Positions 35,333 through 46,003 of a stretch of DNA of 64,000 nucleotides are shown here, piece by piece; the first letter of the stretch is position 1; every line of letters begins with the position of its first letter. Below the pieces are notes generated by a model. That model did no database searches and was not told the DNA's origin. It saw only the letters and a program-made list of their open reading frames with translations. Source of the stretch: Aquimarina acroporae. Its GTDB lineage: Bacteria; Bacteroidota; Bacteroidia; Flavobacteriales; Flavobacteriaceae. Location of the stretch: NCBI RefSeq assembly GCF_023195925.1, contig NZ_JALPRE010000006.1:124001-188000 (forward strand). Direction: 5' to 3'. A program made the position numbers and the translations under genes.

Positions 35333-36193
35333 TTAATATATATCGCCCACAGAAACCAAACTATTTTTAACATGATACCTTGGCTTTTCGGGGGATACCA
35401 TACAGCAGGTAGAACCTAAATAAAATAGAGCAAGTTCATCGAGCAGCGATATTTTAGCACCTAACTTTATATCTTTTGGAAGTTCTATGGTTCCAACCGC
35501 AGGTCCTCCAACTATTGATAAATGCCAGGTTCTGTTTTTTCTATCTTTTATATCAATATTAATACGTTCGTTTCTGAATGCTGGTATAGATGGGTTGTTC
35601 TTATAAAACCATGGGCGTAAGATTACTAAATCCCCTTTGATATGCTGTATACGAGAAATGGTTCCATCTACTGGAGAGTGAATTCGGTGATAATTCTTAT
35701 TATGCAAAAAGACATTCGTAAATATGTATTCTTTGTGAAATTCGTTTTTAGATAATCCGAAGATTTGATGTACTTCTCTTATATCTCCTTTCACATTGGT
35801 TTGTTCAATGTCGTGTACATATCCGATATCACATAATAATCCTTCGCATGGCCAGGCTTGTTTAGCATTTACTTTTGGTAGCGTTTTAAACTTACGAATA
35901 AAAAAATCCTGAAAGTTCTGATATTCCACTTTTCCCGATGGTGGAACAAACTGATCTAGATAATTAGACTCTTTGTAATGGATTTTACAATAGGGTTTAA
36001 TAATGTATTTGGAAATACTCAAATTAAAAACTTTGGCATAAAATTTTGAAATCCACCGTTGTATTTGGCCTGGCAAACGCCCCCAAACGGTTAATGATAA
36101 AAATTCGTAGACAGATGCAAATTTGAGCTGAATTGGATCTTCTATTATAATTTGGGGCTCCCTTACATTATGAATATGAATCTCTTTTGACAT
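35333..36193 (-). CDS. Phosphatidylserine decarboxylase family protein
   Basis: A 286-residue enzyme of the pyruvoyl-dependent PSD family, which makes phosphatidylethanolamine. The family features are FQDFFIRKFK, an Asp after WPCEGLLCDIG, the catalytic His region HNKNYHRIHSPVDG, and a C-terminal LGST self-cleavage motif (FYLGSTCCMV) where the Ser becomes the pyruvoyl group. It lacks a membrane helix but has an amphipathic N-terminal third. It is of the longer PSD type and could be the main enzyme or a paralogue. Upstream it is divergent from susC, downstream it is separated from the TetR-type gene by 156 bp. Confidence 0.9.
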   Translation of the reverse strand: MSKEIHIHNVREPQIIIEDPIQLKFASVYEFLSLTVWGRLPGQIQRWISKFYAKVFNLSISKYIIKPYCKIHYKESNYLDQFVPPSGKVEYQNFQDFFIRKFKTLPKVNAKQAWPCEGLLCDIGYVHDIEQTNVKGDIREVHQIFGLSKNEFHKEYIFTNVFLHNKNYHRIHSPVDGTISRIQHIKGDLVILRPWFYKNNPSIPAFRNERINIDIKDRKNRTWHLSIVGGPAVGTIELPKDIKLGAKISLLDELALFYLGSTCCMVSPEKPRYHVKNSLVSVGDIY

Positions 36194-36603
36194 TGCTTTT
36201 TGGATTGATGAATGAAATATATCCGAATTTAGATACTTTATGAAGTGATGTCAATACCATATTCCTCAAATTATTCTTAAATAAATTAATAGATGTTAAA
36301 TTTCAGGTCAAATTCTTGCTATTTACAAAATTTGGATCCTATAATTCGAAAACACGAAACTATTTACTTAAACGTTTGCGAAAACTACAGCTGTTTTTTT
36401 TAGATAAACATTAAAACCTTGATAATAAGGTTTTTAGATTGTGTTTTTTTTAGAAAATAACATTTTTAAGACTTTTTTTGTAAGATGTCATTTGTCTCTA
36501 ATTGGCACTAGTTTTTTTGAACGGCCTTTCCTAAGGTCTAATTTAGATTCCGGAATTTTCACGAACAAACTAAATCAATTTTAATAATCAAAAAAAAGTC
36601 AGT
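36194..36603 (+). other. Leader/intergenic region of susC with hairpin and palindrome
   Basis: No gene. It contains an 8-bp palindrome AAACGTTT (36370-36377) in the context TTAAACGTTTGCG, of the kind LacI-family proteins bind. There is also a perfect hairpin AAAACCTT/AAGGTTTT (36413-36420, 36427-36434) followed by Ts, and a direct repeat GTTTTTTTTAGA (36393-36404 and 36443-36454). I found no exact TAnnTTTG element for susC. Confidence 0.5.
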
Positions 36604-39600
36604 ATGAAAAATACCATACTAAGGATTCTTTATATCGGAATCTTCTTGGTTGTGAGTAGCAGTATGTATTCACAAAGTGTTTCAGGTACGGTTACTGAGG
36701 AAAATGGGACACCCATTCCTGGAGTAAACATAATCGTTAAGGGAACCACGAACGGAACTTCAACAGATTTTGATGGTAAATATATCATTGAAGATGTTGT
36801 CGCTGATGCTGTTTTGATTTTTAGCTCTTTGAGTTTTAAAACTCAAGAAATAAGAATCGGGGAGAGAACAGTAATCGATGTAGTATTGTTATCGGATACG
36901 GAAGCCTTGGGGGAGGTAGTCGTTTTGGGTTATGGACAGGTACAAAACAAAAAATCTGTAACTTCTGCTGTAAGCACAATTTCGACAGAACAAATTGAAC
37001 GGCTTCCAGTGGCATTACCAGAATCTGCACTTCAAGGTACTGCACCAGGTATAGCAGTAACACAAACTTCTGGTGCTCCTGGAGCGGCATTGACTGTAAG
37101 ACTTAGGGGTACAAGTTCTACAGGAGCTTCGACACCTCTATTCTTGATCGATGGGCAGCAAGTACCTAATTTAAATCATATTAATGCTAGCGATATTGAA
37201 AGCTTCAGCGTACTGAAAGATGCGGCCTCGGCTTCGATTTTTGGTGCTAGAGGAGGTAATGGAGTAGTATTAATTGAAACAAAGTCGGGAAAAAGAAACT
37301 TGGCTTCGCCTAAGGTTTCGATTGATGGGTATACGGGTTTTCAATCCTTATTAAGAAAGCCGGATTTAATGGATAAGAATCAATACGTTCAATATTTTAA
37401 TGAGTTTCAGACATTAAATGGAGGAACACCTCTTACCGATGCTGAAATAGCAGCATTACCAGATACAGATTGGTATGATGAGTTATTTGACACCACACCT
37501 ATAAGTAATCTTGCTGCTTCTGTTGTAGGCGGAGGAGAGAAATATTCTTATGCAGTTTCTGGAGGGGTTTTCCAGCAAGATGGTATGTTAGGAGGAAGAG
37601 ATAATAAATCTAACTTCAAGAGAAAGAACATCAGGTTAAATTTTGAAACTGATATAAGAGATAATTTTAATGTAGAGGTAAATGCAAACTTAGCAGATAT
37701 CGATCGTAATTTTTTACTTGAAAACGCTGGTGTAACAGGAACTTCAATAATTAACTTTATAAATGCAATGCCTGCGATTTATCCAGTTACAGACCCCAAT
37801 GATCCATCGGTTCCCTTTAACCCTGGTAACCAAACTAATCCAGTCGTAGTAAATGGAGTAACGTTACCAACGCTTGGAGCGGTGGCAAACCCACAATTAG
37901 CACTTTTATTAAACAATAATAATACGGCTACCTCTGTAACCAATGCTAGTATAAAAGGAGATTGGGAAATTTTTGATAGATTTAATTTACAAGGGACCTA
38001 TTATCACTATAAAGCTGATGCATTTACAAAACAGTTTTTCCCAGCGTTTAACTTTCCAACGCAAGCAATAGCTTCGCCAAATGGAACATTAATTGAGACA
38101 CAAACAGAAACCGTATTACGTCAGTTTGATGCCAATATACGATACGATTTCTTTGAAAGTTCTGATCATAAACTTAATGCTTTAGCAGGTTTTTCAACAT
38201 ATGAGTCGGACTTTTCAAACACCTCAATGTCTGGTGTAGGTTTCTTCGTTAATACATTAGATGAAGCAAATTTTGCTCTAATTACTAATCCATCTAATAT
38301 CACGGTAGCACCTCCAGTGCAAACCGAAAACAATTTGTTAGGTATTTACGGGAAAGTACAATATAGTTATGCTCAAAAATATAATTTCGAAGCTACATTA
38401 AGAGCAGATTCGTCTTCAAATTTTGGAGATGATAATCGTACCGGGATTTTTCCATCTTTCTCTGCAGGATGGGTAATTTCTGAAGAAAATTTCCTTCAAG
38501 ATTCTGAAGTTATTGACTTACTTAAATTGAGAGGTAGTTGGGGTATTAATGGTAGTGATTTTATTGCTCCGTATCAGTTTTCAGCTATTTTAAATGCAGG
38601 TTCAGGAACCAATTTTGGAGGGAGCTTAAATCCTGGACTTACTCCTGCATTTTTACAAAATCCAGATGTAAAATGGGAAGAAGTGGCTCAGACTAACTTA
38701 GGTTTAGATATTAATGCATTTAACAATGCACTTGGAGTTACTATCGATTATTACGTTAAGAAATCTTCAGATGTATTGATTCCTATAGGAATTCCAGTTT
38801 TCTCAGGTTTTCCTGCTCCAGCAACCAACATTGCTGATGTAGAAAACAAAGGTTTTGAATTTTTGGTTTCATATAGACAACAATATGCCAGTGGTTTCAA
38901 ATGGCAAATTGGAGCAAACCTTGCACTAAACGAAAATGAAGTAACTAGTATTGGGAATAATGGTCAGCCTTTACAAGGAGGAAACACTTTCGTTTTTAAT
39001 GACCCCATTACATTAACTACAGAGGGTGAAGCAATTTCAAGTTTCTTTGGCTTTGAGGTAGAAAGTATTGATGCTGATGGAAATTTGGTATTCAGAGATT
39101 TTGACAATGATGGTAATCCGGATAAAACATTTATAGGTAGTCCACTTCCAGATTTCACTTATGGTATTACATTGGATTTTGAGTATAAAGGGTTCGACTT
39201 GAGTACTTTCTTATATGGATCTCAAGGAAATGACATTTATGATGCTACTTTAAGACCAGATGGAGCTTTTACCAATAGAAAAGAATCATTTCTAACGAAT
39301 GGGGTTGTAAACCAACTTGGGGCAGCAGTAACACCAGAGGTGTCAGACTTTTTTGTTCAGGATGGTTCATTTTTGAAAATGAAAACATTGACACTGGGAT
39401 ATACCTTAAAGGATAATTGGGTAGAGAGTATTGGGTTAAATAGATTTAGAATATATGGAACCGCTCAAAACTTATTCTTAATCACAGATTACGATGGAAC
39501 AGATCCCGAAATTGGAGAACAAGTTTCTGGAAACTCTCTAGATCTGGGGATAGATAGAGGCTTCAATCCTCAACCGAGAACATTTTTATTCGGTTTTCAA

Positions 39601-39612
39601 TTAGAATTCTAA
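36604..39612 (+). CDS. SusC-like TonB-dependent outer-membrane transporter
   Basis: A 1002-residue glycan importer. Signal peptide, then a carboxypeptidase-like regulatory domain at about 25-110 (SVSGTVTEENGTPIPGVNI), a TonB-plug domain (about 115-230, with SVLKDAASASIFGARGGNGV) and a beta-barrel to a terminal Phe (FLFGFQLEF). The SusC type is shown by the ALQGTAPGIAV and LFLIDGQ-type motifs. It forms a complex with the SusD-like lipoprotein that follows 10 bp later. With the xylose operon downstream, the likely cargo is xylo-oligosaccharide from beta-1,3-xylan. Confidence 0.96.
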   Translation: MKNTILRILYIGIFLVVSSSMYSQSVSGTVTEENGTPIPGVNIIVKGTTNGTSTDFDGKYIIEDVVADAVLIFSSLSFKTQEIRIGERTVIDVVLLSDTEALGEVVVLGYGQVQNKKSVTSAVSTISTEQIERLPVALPESALQGTAPGIAVTQTSGAPGAALTVRLRGTSSTGASTPLFLIDGQQVPNLNHINASDIESFSVLKDAASASIFGARGGNGVVLIETKSGKRNLASPKVSIDGYTGFQSLLRKPDLMDKNQYVQYFNEFQTLNGGTPLTDAEIAALPDTDWYDELFDTTPISNLAASVVGGGEKYSYAVSGGVFQQDGMLGGRDNKSNFKRKNIRLNFETDIRDNFNVEVNANLADIDRNFLLENAGVTGTSIINFINAMPAIYPVTDPNDPSVPFNPGNQTNPVVVNGVTLPTLGAVANPQLALLLNNNNTATSVTNASIKGDWEIFDRFNLQGTYYHYKADAFTKQFFPAFNFPTQAIASPNGTLIETQTETVLRQFDANIRYDFFESSDHKLNALAGFSTYESDFSNTSMSGVGFFVNTLDEANFALITNPSNITVAPPVQTENNLLGIYGKVQYSYAQKYNFEATLRADSSSNFGDDNRTGIFPSFSAGWVISEENFLQDSEVIDLLKLRGSWGINGSDFIAPYQFSAILNAGSGTNFGGSLNPGLTPAFLQNPDVKWEEVAQTNLGLDINAFNNALGVTIDYYVKKSSDVLIPIGIPVFSGFPAPATNIADVENKGFEFLVSYRQQYASGFKWQIGANLALNENEVTSIGNNGQPLQGGNTFVFNDPITLTTEGEAISSFFGFEVESIDADGNLVFRDFDNDGNPDKTFIGSPLPDFTYGITLDFEYKGFDLSTFLYGSQGNDIYDATLRPDGAFTNRKESFLTNGVVNQLGAAVTPEVSDFFVQDGSFLKMKTLTLGYTLKDNWVESIGLNRFRIYGTAQNLFLITDYDGTDPEIGEQVSGNSLDLGIDRGFNPQPRTFLFGFQLEF

Positions 39613-39622
39613 AAAATACGTC

Positions 39623-41329
39623 ATGAAAAATAACAATTTCAATTTTAAAAATATATCGATAAGAGTCATCTTAGGTTTAGCGCTTATAACTTTTATGACT
39701 ATTTCCTGTGAAGATGATTTCCTGGAGAAAGAACCGATAACATCATTAACCTCAGACGCAATTCAATCTGAAGATGATATTGCCTCTTTGGTAATAGCTA
39801 CATATGATCCTTTACGTTGGCAGGTGATTAACAATAATTTAGGGCACCACTTTCCTGTTATGTTTCAAGGAATTCGTGCAGATGACGTATTTTCACAATG
39901 GGCCAATTTTTGGGTAGCTGGTAGAGTATTCGACCAAAACCCAATACCACCAAATAACCCAAGTGTTTTAGGATGGTGGAGAAAATGGTATGCAATTGTT
40001 TCTAGAGCAAATACCGCAATTGGTGTGATTGAAGAGTCTCCAGATGAGATCTATGAAGATCCAGTAGCTACCAAAGCACAATTAATTGCAGAAGCGCGTT
40101 TTTTAAGAGGATTAGCATATTTTGAATTGGTTAAAAACTTCGGGGGTGTTCCAATTATCACTGAACGTATAACCGATGCTAATTTTGATTTTAAAATCCC
40201 AAGAAGTACAGCTCAAGAGGTATATGATCAGGTAATAGAACCAGATTTATTAGCTGCAGCACAAGTACTTCCTGCTTCTCCAGAACAACCTGGTAGAGCT
40301 ACGAGTGGAGCGGCTTATGCATTTTTGGCTAAGGCGCACTTATACCAAGGAGAGTATAATCAGACAGTAGAATATACTGAAGAAGTTATGGCTCTGGGAT
40401 ATAGTTTAGAGGAAAACTTTGCAGATAACTTTAGCCTGAATAATGAGTACGGTAAAGAGTCAATATTCGAAGTAGGGTATGAAGCCAATATAATTTATAA
40501 CAACTGGGAGTCTCCGGGAGGTATATTTAACCAAGGTTCTGGAACGCATCAGCTTTTTGGATTTTTATTTAATAGTGGAGTAGGTAATAGCGCCTTTGGT
40601 AACGCTGTACCTAGACAAGAATTAATAGATTTTTATGACGATTCTGATCAAAGAAAAAATGCAACATTCATTACACCTGAAACGGTAGATTTAGCAACAG
40701 ACTTATCTGGAGGAGTAAGAGGACCGATAAGTTGTGGTTGCCAGATAGATCAATCTGATCAGTGCTTACTTCCAGACCAAAGTAATTCTGGAGATTGGTT
40801 ATTTGGTACAGATACTTATGGATTCTTTTGGCAAGTTTGTGATAACACTGGCAATGTATTGCCTTCTTGGATTTCAAAAGCCACGATGAGAAAATATCAT
40901 ATTCCTGTTTCTGTTCAGGAAAACACATTAAACTTTGCTGATTCTCCATTAAATGAAAAGATAATAAGATATGCAGATGTATTATTAATGCATGCCGAAG
41001 CTTCTATCATGGGAGGTGGAGGAGATGGAAACTCTTCGTTCCAACAAGTAATTGATAGAGCATATGGGCCCGGTAATCCAGCTGCACCTGCATATACTTT
41101 ACAAGGAATAAAGGATGAAAGAAGAAGAGAACTTGCCACCGAAGGATGGGATCGATATACCGACTTGGTAAGATGGGGAGATGCAGAGAGTGTTCTTAAT
41201 AATATTGGAGTAGGTACTCAATTTCAAAAAGTATTTGTAATCGGTAGAGATGAATTGCTACCAATACCTCAATCTGAAATTGATCAGGTTGGTCCGGAGA
41301 TTTTACAACAAAACCCTGGATACAACTAG
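39623..41329 (+). CDS. SusD-like glycan-binding lipoprotein
   Basis: A 568-residue surface lipoprotein, lid of the SusCD importer. Lipobox TISC (Cys29) is followed by acidic EDDFLEKEP. The N-terminal SusD region contains tetratricopeptide-like helices (AQLIAEARFLRGLAYFELVKNFGG). The C-terminal SusD/RagB region carries NEKIIRYADVLLMHAEA and ERRRELATEGWDRYTDLVRWG, both family hallmarks. An internal CGCQIDQSDQC loop (about 372-382) with three cysteines is unusual. Ends in a terminator-like hairpin that separates it from the xylose operon. Confidence 0.95.
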   Translation: MKNNNFNFKNISIRVILGLALITFMTISCEDDFLEKEPITSLTSDAIQSEDDIASLVIATYDPLRWQVINNNLGHHFPVMFQGIRADDVFSQWANFWVAGRVFDQNPIPPNNPSVLGWWRKWYAIVSRANTAIGVIEESPDEIYEDPVATKAQLIAEARFLRGLAYFELVKNFGGVPIITERITDANFDFKIPRSTAQEVYDQVIEPDLLAAAQVLPASPEQPGRATSGAAYAFLAKAHLYQGEYNQTVEYTEEVMALGYSLEENFADNFSLNNEYGKESIFEVGYEANIIYNNWESPGGIFNQGSGTHQLFGFLFNSGVGNSAFGNAVPRQELIDFYDDSDQRKNATFITPETVDLATDLSGGVRGPISCGCQIDQSDQCLLPDQSNSGDWLFGTDTYGFFWQVCDNTGNVLPSWISKATMRKYHIPVSVQENTLNFADSPLNEKIIRYADVLLMHAEASIMGGGGDGNSSFQQVIDRAYGPGNPAAPAYTLQGIKDERRRELATEGWDRYTDLVRWGDAESVLNNIGVGTQFQKVFVIGRDELLPIPQSEIDQVGPEILQQNPGYN

Positions 41330-41365
41330 AATTATTGAATTAGCTTAGGTCATTCAGTAAATTTT

Positions 41366-41411
41366 AAAAAAGGAGTTATTTCTATGAAATTTCAAAGAAA
41401 TACTCCTTTTT
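41366..41411 (+). terminator. Terminator-like hairpin after susD
   Basis: AAAAAGGAGTTATTTCT and AGAAATACTCCTTTTT form an almost fully paired stem (41366-41383 with 41396-41411, one bulged T) followed by a short T tail. It would reduce read-through from susCD into the xylose operon. Confidence 0.65.
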
Positions 41412-41448
41412 AGATGTGAGTTATGATGCTAGAAATAAAGTGATTATC

Positions 41449-41479
41449 TTGAATTACGAAAATTATAAAGCTAAGTTTC
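41449..41479 (+). promoter_or_regulatory. Candidate promoter of the xylose operon
   Basis: TTG (41449-41451), a 20-nt spacer and TAagTTTC (41472-41479), one base off the -7 consensus. It lies 71 bp before the xylB start and after the susD terminator. Confidence 0.45.
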
Positions 41480-41549
41480 GGGGATTTTTTAAAAACTAAT
41501 TCCATTTCCGAAGAATAAGTAGAAATTTTACCTCCAAAGAAATTATTTC

Positions 41550-43037
41550 ATGTATTATATAGGATTCGATATAGGTAGCTCCTCGATTAAAGCGGCTTTG
41601 GTAGATGCAGAAACAGGTAAAAGTATTGCATCGGTCAATGAGCCTAACGAAGAGATGAATATTATTTCCCCGAAAAAGGATTGGGCAGAACAAAACCCTC
41701 AATTGTGGTGGGAAAATGTTTGTAATGCCTCAAAACGATTATTAAGAGAACAAGCTGTTTTGGCTGAGCAGGTAAAGGGAATAGGAATATCCTACCAGAT
41801 GCATGGCTTAGTGGTTGTCGATGAAGAGGGAGAGCTCATTAGAAATTCAATTATTTGGTGCGATAGCCGAGCTATAACTATTGGAGAAAAAGCATTTGAA
41901 GATTTGGGAGAGCAACGTTGTATGAGTCAATTGTTAAACTCTCCAGCTAATTTTACAGCATCTAAACTTAAATGGGTAAAAGATAATGAGCCAGAAAACT
42001 ATGCAAAAGTTTATAAGTTTTTATTACCAGGAGATTATATAGCCTATAGATTTACCGGTATTATGAATACCACAAAATCTGGACTTTCAGAAGGGACCTT
42101 ATGGGATTTTAACTCAGATCAACCTGCGAGTTGGTTGTTAGAACATTACGGAATTGACGATCGATTAATTCCAGATATAGTGCCTACGTTTTCAAATCAA
42201 GGTATACTATCCCAAAAAGGTGCAGAGCAAAGTGGCCTAAAAGCGGGGACTCCCGTTTTGTACAGAGCCGGAGATCAACCAAATAATGCATTGTCTTTAA
42301 ATGTTTTAAATGAAGGAGAAGTTGCTGCTACAGGAGGAACTTCTGGGGTGATTTATGCAGTGACAGATAGTCTTGTAGCTACAGAAGGAGTAAAGCTTAA
42401 CAACTTTGCGCATGTAAATCATGATAGTAAAACACCTCGTATTGGTAAGTTGTTATGCATAAATGGAGCAGGAATTCAATATCGCTGGTTGAAAAATAAT
42501 CTTAATCTGGAGACCAATTCATATCAAACAATGAATTCTCATGCCTCAAAGGTGGCTGTAGGATCAAATAATTTACAGCTCATTCCATTTGGTAATGGAG
42601 CAGAAAGAATGTTTGATAATAGAACTCTTGGTACTCATATATGCAATTTGAATTTGAACAAACACAATAGATCCCACATCTTTAGAGGGGCTCTAGAAGG
42701 TATTGCCTTTTCTTTTGTCTATGGAATGGAAATACTGAGAAAAGACAACACGAAGATTAATGTGATACGAGCTGGAAATGATAACCTCTTTAGATCTGAG
42801 ATTTTTTCGAACACGGTAGCTACATTAATAAATCAGGAGATTGAGATTTATAATACTACAGGAGCAGTAGGTGCTGCAAGGGCTGCCGGATTAAGTGATG
42901 GGACATTTAAGGATTTAGGAACAATGATTACCAAAAATGATCATGTTATGACCTATCACCCCCTTCAAAATCAAGAAGACTATAAAGAAGCGTACAAAAA
43001 CTGGAAAAGAGAATTAAATAGAATATTAAATAGATAA
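41550..43037 (+). CDS. xylB: Xylulokinase
   Basis: FGGY-family kinase that phosphorylates D-xylulose to xylulose 5-phosphate. 495 residues. The N-terminus [17 protein letters not shown] is the sugar-kinase phosphate-1 motif. A substrate Asp is present in GDQPNNAL and the second ATP domain carries [13 protein letters not shown]. The neighbouring xylA supports xylulose as substrate over other FGGY sugars. First gene of an eleven-gene operon, all with gaps of 4-21 nt, and preceded by a candidate promoter. An intact gene of normal length. Confidence 0.95.
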   Translation: MYYIGFDIGSSSIKAALVDAETGKSIASVNEPNEEMNIISPKKDWAEQNPQLWWENVCNASKRLLREQAVLAEQVKGIGISYQMHGLVVVDEEGELIRNSIIWCDSRAITIGEKAFEDLGEQRCMSQLLNSPANFTASKLKWVKDNEPENYAKVYKFLLPGDYIAYRFTGIMNTTKSGLSEGTLWDFNSDQPASWLLEHYGIDDRLIPDIVPTFSNQGILSQKGAEQSGLKAGTPVLYRAGDQPNNALSLNVLNEGEVAATGGTSGVIYAVTDSLVATEGVKLNNFAHVNHDSKTPRIGKLLCINGAGIQYRWLKNNLNLETNSYQTMNSHASKVAVGSNNLQLIPFGNGAERMFDNRTLGTHICNLNLNKHNRSHIFRGALEGIAFSFVYGMEILRKDNTKINVIRAGNDNLFRSEIFSNTVATLINQEIEIYNTTGAVGAARAAGLSDGTFKDLGTMITKNDHVMTYHPLQNQEDYKEAYKNWKRELNRILNR

Positions 43038-43041
43038 ACGA

Positions 43042-44367
43042 ATGGCCATATTAGGAAACAAAGAATACTTTAAAGGTATTAGTGATATTAAGTTTGAAGG
43101 AAAAGAATCAGATAATCCATTAGCATTTAAATATTATAACCCAGATCAAGTTGTTGCTGGTAAAACAATGCGAGAGCATTTTAAGTTTGCCATTGCCTAT
43201 TGGCACACTTTCTGTGGGTTGGGAGCAGATCCTTTTGGTCCCGGAACTCAAAAATTTGAGTGGGATCAAGCTACAAACCCTATTCAAGCAGCGAAAGATA
43301 AAGCAGATGCAGCTTTTGAATTCATTACAAAAATGGGGTTTGATTATTTCTGTTTTCATGACTATGATTTAATTCAGGAAGCATCGACTTTTGGTGAATC
43401 AGAAAAAAGACTCGCAACAATTGTAGACTATATCAAGCAAAAGAAGAAGGAGTCGGGAGTTAAACTACTTTGGGGAACTGCAAATTGCTTTTCAAATCCA
43501 AGGTATATGAATGGAGCAGCGACCAATCCTGATTTTAACGTTCTTGCAAGAGCAGGAGGACAGGTGAAATTGGCATTAGATGCAACTATTGCTCTAGATG
43601 GAGAAAACTACGTTTTCTGGGGAGGAAGAGAAGGGTATATGTCATTGCTCAATACCGATATGAAAAGGGAGTTGGATCATATGGCACGTTTTTTAACCAT
43701 GGCAAAAGATTACGCAAGAAGCCAAGGGTTTAAAGGAACGTTTTTTATTGAGCCCAAACCCATGGAGCCATCAAAACATCAATACGACTTTGATACAGCA
43801 ACGTCAATAGGATTTTTAAAAGAGTATGGGTTAGATAAAGACTTTAAAATTAATATAGAAGTAAACCATGCTACACTAGCACAGCACACATTTCAGCATG
43901 AATTAGAAGTGGCTGCAGGAGCAGGAATGCTGGGGAGTATAGATGCAAATAGAGGTGATTACCAAAATGGTTGGGATACAGATCAGTTTCCTAATAATAT
44001 TCTAGAGGTTACAGAAGCTATGTTAGTCTTTTTAAAAGCAGGAGGTCTACAAGGTGGAGGTGTAAATTTTGATGCTAAAATCAGAAGAAATTCAACAGAT
44101 TTAGATGATGTTTTTCTAGCCCATATAGGAGGTGCAGATACGTTTGCAAGAGCATTACTTACTGCAAATAGTATCATCGCTACTTCGCCTTATGAAAAGT
44201 TACTTGCAAAACGTTATGAATCTTTTGATAGTGGTAAAGGGAAAGATTTTGAAGACGGAAAATTAGACCTTAAAAATTTGTATGATATCGCTCTGGAAAA
44301 TGGTGAATTAGCACTGCAAAGTGGCAAACAAGAGCTGTTTGAGAATATCGTTAATCAATACATATAA
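43042..44367 (+). CDS. xylA: Xylose isomerase
   Basis: Metal-dependent isomerase of D-xylose to D-xylulose in the cytosol. 441 residues, the long class II form. Visible active-site motifs are [10 protein letters not shown] (catalytic His and Asp), [47 protein letters not shown] and SIDANRGD, which hold the two metal sites. It lies 4 nt after xylB and 4 nt before the sodium symporter gene. This gene ties the whole locus to xylose. Confidence 0.98.
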   Translation: MAILGNKEYFKGISDIKFEGKESDNPLAFKYYNPDQVVAGKTMREHFKFAIAYWHTFCGLGADPFGPGTQKFEWDQATNPIQAAKDKADAAFEFITKMGFDYFCFHDYDLIQEASTFGESEKRLATIVDYIKQKKKESGVKLLWGTANCFSNPRYMNGAATNPDFNVLARAGGQVKLALDATIALDGENYVFWGGREGYMSLLNTDMKRELDHMARFLTMAKDYARSQGFKGTFFIEPKPMEPSKHQYDFDTATSIGFLKEYGLDKDFKINIEVNHATLAQHTFQHELEVAAGAGMLGSIDANRGDYQNGWDTDQFPNNILEVTEAMLVFLKAGGLQGGGVNFDAKIRRNSTDLDDVFLAHIGGADTFARALLTANSIIATSPYEKLLAKRYESFDSGKGKDFEDGKLDLKNLYDIALENGELALQSGKQELFENIVNQYI

Positions 44368-44371
44368 GTGA

Positions 44372-45988
44372 ATGGAGTCAATATTGGTATTTGAAGATTG
44401 GATCGTACTGGGGCTATATTTTTTAGCTTTAATAGGAGTAGCAGTATGGGTTGTACTTCAGAAAAATAAGAATACTGAGGATTATTTTCTTGCAGGAAGA
44501 AATGTAGGATGGTTCGTAATAGGTGCATCAATTTTTGCTTCCAATATTGGCTCTGAACATGTTGTAGGTCTTGCAGGTACTGGTGCAGAATCAGGAATGC
44601 CAATGGCGCATTACGAATTGCATGCATGGATAGTTCTGGTTTTAGGATGGCTTTTTCTTCCTTTTTATGTGCGAAGTAAAGTATTTACAATGCCTGAATT
44701 TTTAGAGAAAAGGTTTGATAGTAGATCCAGATGGTTTTTATCACTTTTTTCCTTGGTTGGATATGTAATTACTAAAGTATCTGTAACTATTTACGCAGGT
44801 GGTATCGTGGTTTCCGAATTAATAGGGATTCCGTTTTGGTATGGAGCAATCGGAATTGTCTTATTTACAGGTTTGTATACTGTTGTGGGAGGCATGAAAG
44901 CTGTAATTTATACAGAAACCTTGCAAACAATAATACTCATTGCTGGTTCTGTAATTATAACAGTACTGGGATTACAGGAAGTTGGTGGTTGGACTACTTT
45001 AAAAGAAACCGTAGGTTCTGATCATTTTAATATGTGGAGACCTGTGTCTGATCCTGACTTTCCTTGGACAGGCTTGCTCTTTGGAGGAACTATAGTCGGA
45101 ATTTGGTACTGGTGTACAGACCAATATATTGTGCAAAGAGCCTTAGCGGCTAACAATATTAAAATTGGGAGACGAGGAGCCATTTTTGGTGCCTATTTAA
45201 AGATTTTACCCATTTTTATTTTTTTAATTCCGGGTATAATTGCTTTTGCCTTGGCAAAACAAGGTGTCTTGACCTATGAAAAAGCCGATGAAGTATTTCC
45301 ATTATTAGTTAAAACATTATTACCTGTAGGACTTAAAGGACTAGTTGCGGGTGGTCTTATGGCAGCCTTAATGAGCTCTTTGGCATCTGTGTTCAATTCC
45401 TGTTCTACAATTTTCACCATAGATATTTATAAAAAGTTAAAACCCGATACTCCAGAAAAGAAATTGCTAAACGTGGGAAAGCTAGCTACTGTGGTTATGG
45501 TTGTTTTAGGCATACTTTGGATACCTATAATGCAAAAAATAGGAGGAGGAGTATTGTATCAATATTTGCAAAGTGTGCAGTCATATATAGCACCCCCTAT
45601 AACTGCAATATTTTTGTTAGGAGTATTATGGAAACGAGTAAATGCAAAAGCAGCCATTATAACCCTGTTTTCTGGATTAGGAATAGCTACACTGAGAATT
45701 ATAGCCGAAATTTTCAGAGATGATCTCACTGGTATCTTGTATGCATTTGCAACAATAAACTTTGCACATATGGCCATTTTTATGTTCATATTTTCAGTTA
45801 TGCTCTGTATAGGGGTAAGTTTAATCACGAACCCACCAAATTATGCCGCTATTACTGGTTTGTCTTTTGGGACGTTAACAGATGAACAAAAATTAGAAGA
45901 TAAGAAGAGTTTTACCACTATAGATATTATGTTGTCTGTAGTGTTAGTACTCATTGTAATCATTATACTATCCTATTTTGTAGGATAA
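44372..45988 (+). CDS. Sodium:solute (sugar) symporter, SSS family
   Basis: A 538-residue inner-membrane transporter with about 14 predicted helices. Family motifs are TEDYFLAGRNVGWFVIGASIF near the N-terminus (R-N-x-G-W) and the Na+-site region LMAALMSSLASVFNSCSTIF. It resembles SglT-type sugar symporters and is presumably the xylose or xylo-oligosaccharide importer of this operon. It lies directly after xylA (4 nt) and 15 nt before the transaldolase gene. A second, MFS-type sugar porter is encoded further down, so substrates are probably divided. Confidence 0.93.
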   Translation: MESILVFEDWIVLGLYFLALIGVAVWVVLQKNKNTEDYFLAGRNVGWFVIGASIFASNIGSEHVVGLAGTGAESGMPMAHYELHAWIVLVLGWLFLPFYVRSKVFTMPEFLEKRFDSRSRWFLSLFSLVGYVITKVSVTIYAGGIVVSELIGIPFWYGAIGIVLFTGLYTVVGGMKAVIYTETLQTIILIAGSVIITVLGLQEVGGWTTLKETVGSDHFNMWRPVSDPDFPWTGLLFGGTIVGIWYWCTDQYIVQRALAANNIKIGRRGAIFGAYLKILPIFIFLIPGIIAFALAKQGVLTYEKADEVFPLLVKTLLPVGLKGLVAGGLMAALMSSLASVFNSCSTIFTIDIYKKLKPDTPEKKLLNVGKLATVVMVVLGILWIPIMQKIGGGVLYQYLQSVQSYIAPPITAIFLLGVLWKRVNAKAAIITLFSGLGIATLRIIAEIFRDDLTGILYAFATINFAHMAIFMFIFSVMLCIGVSLITNPPNYAAITGLSFGTLTDEQKLEDKKSFTTIDIMLSVVLVLIVIIILSYFVG

Positions 45989-46003
45989 CAAAAAAAATAT
46001 AAT

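Noticed and set aside
41550..43037. FGGY kinase as glycerol kinase or gluconokinase
   Set aside because: Direct adjacency to xylose isomerase makes xylulokinase far more likely.
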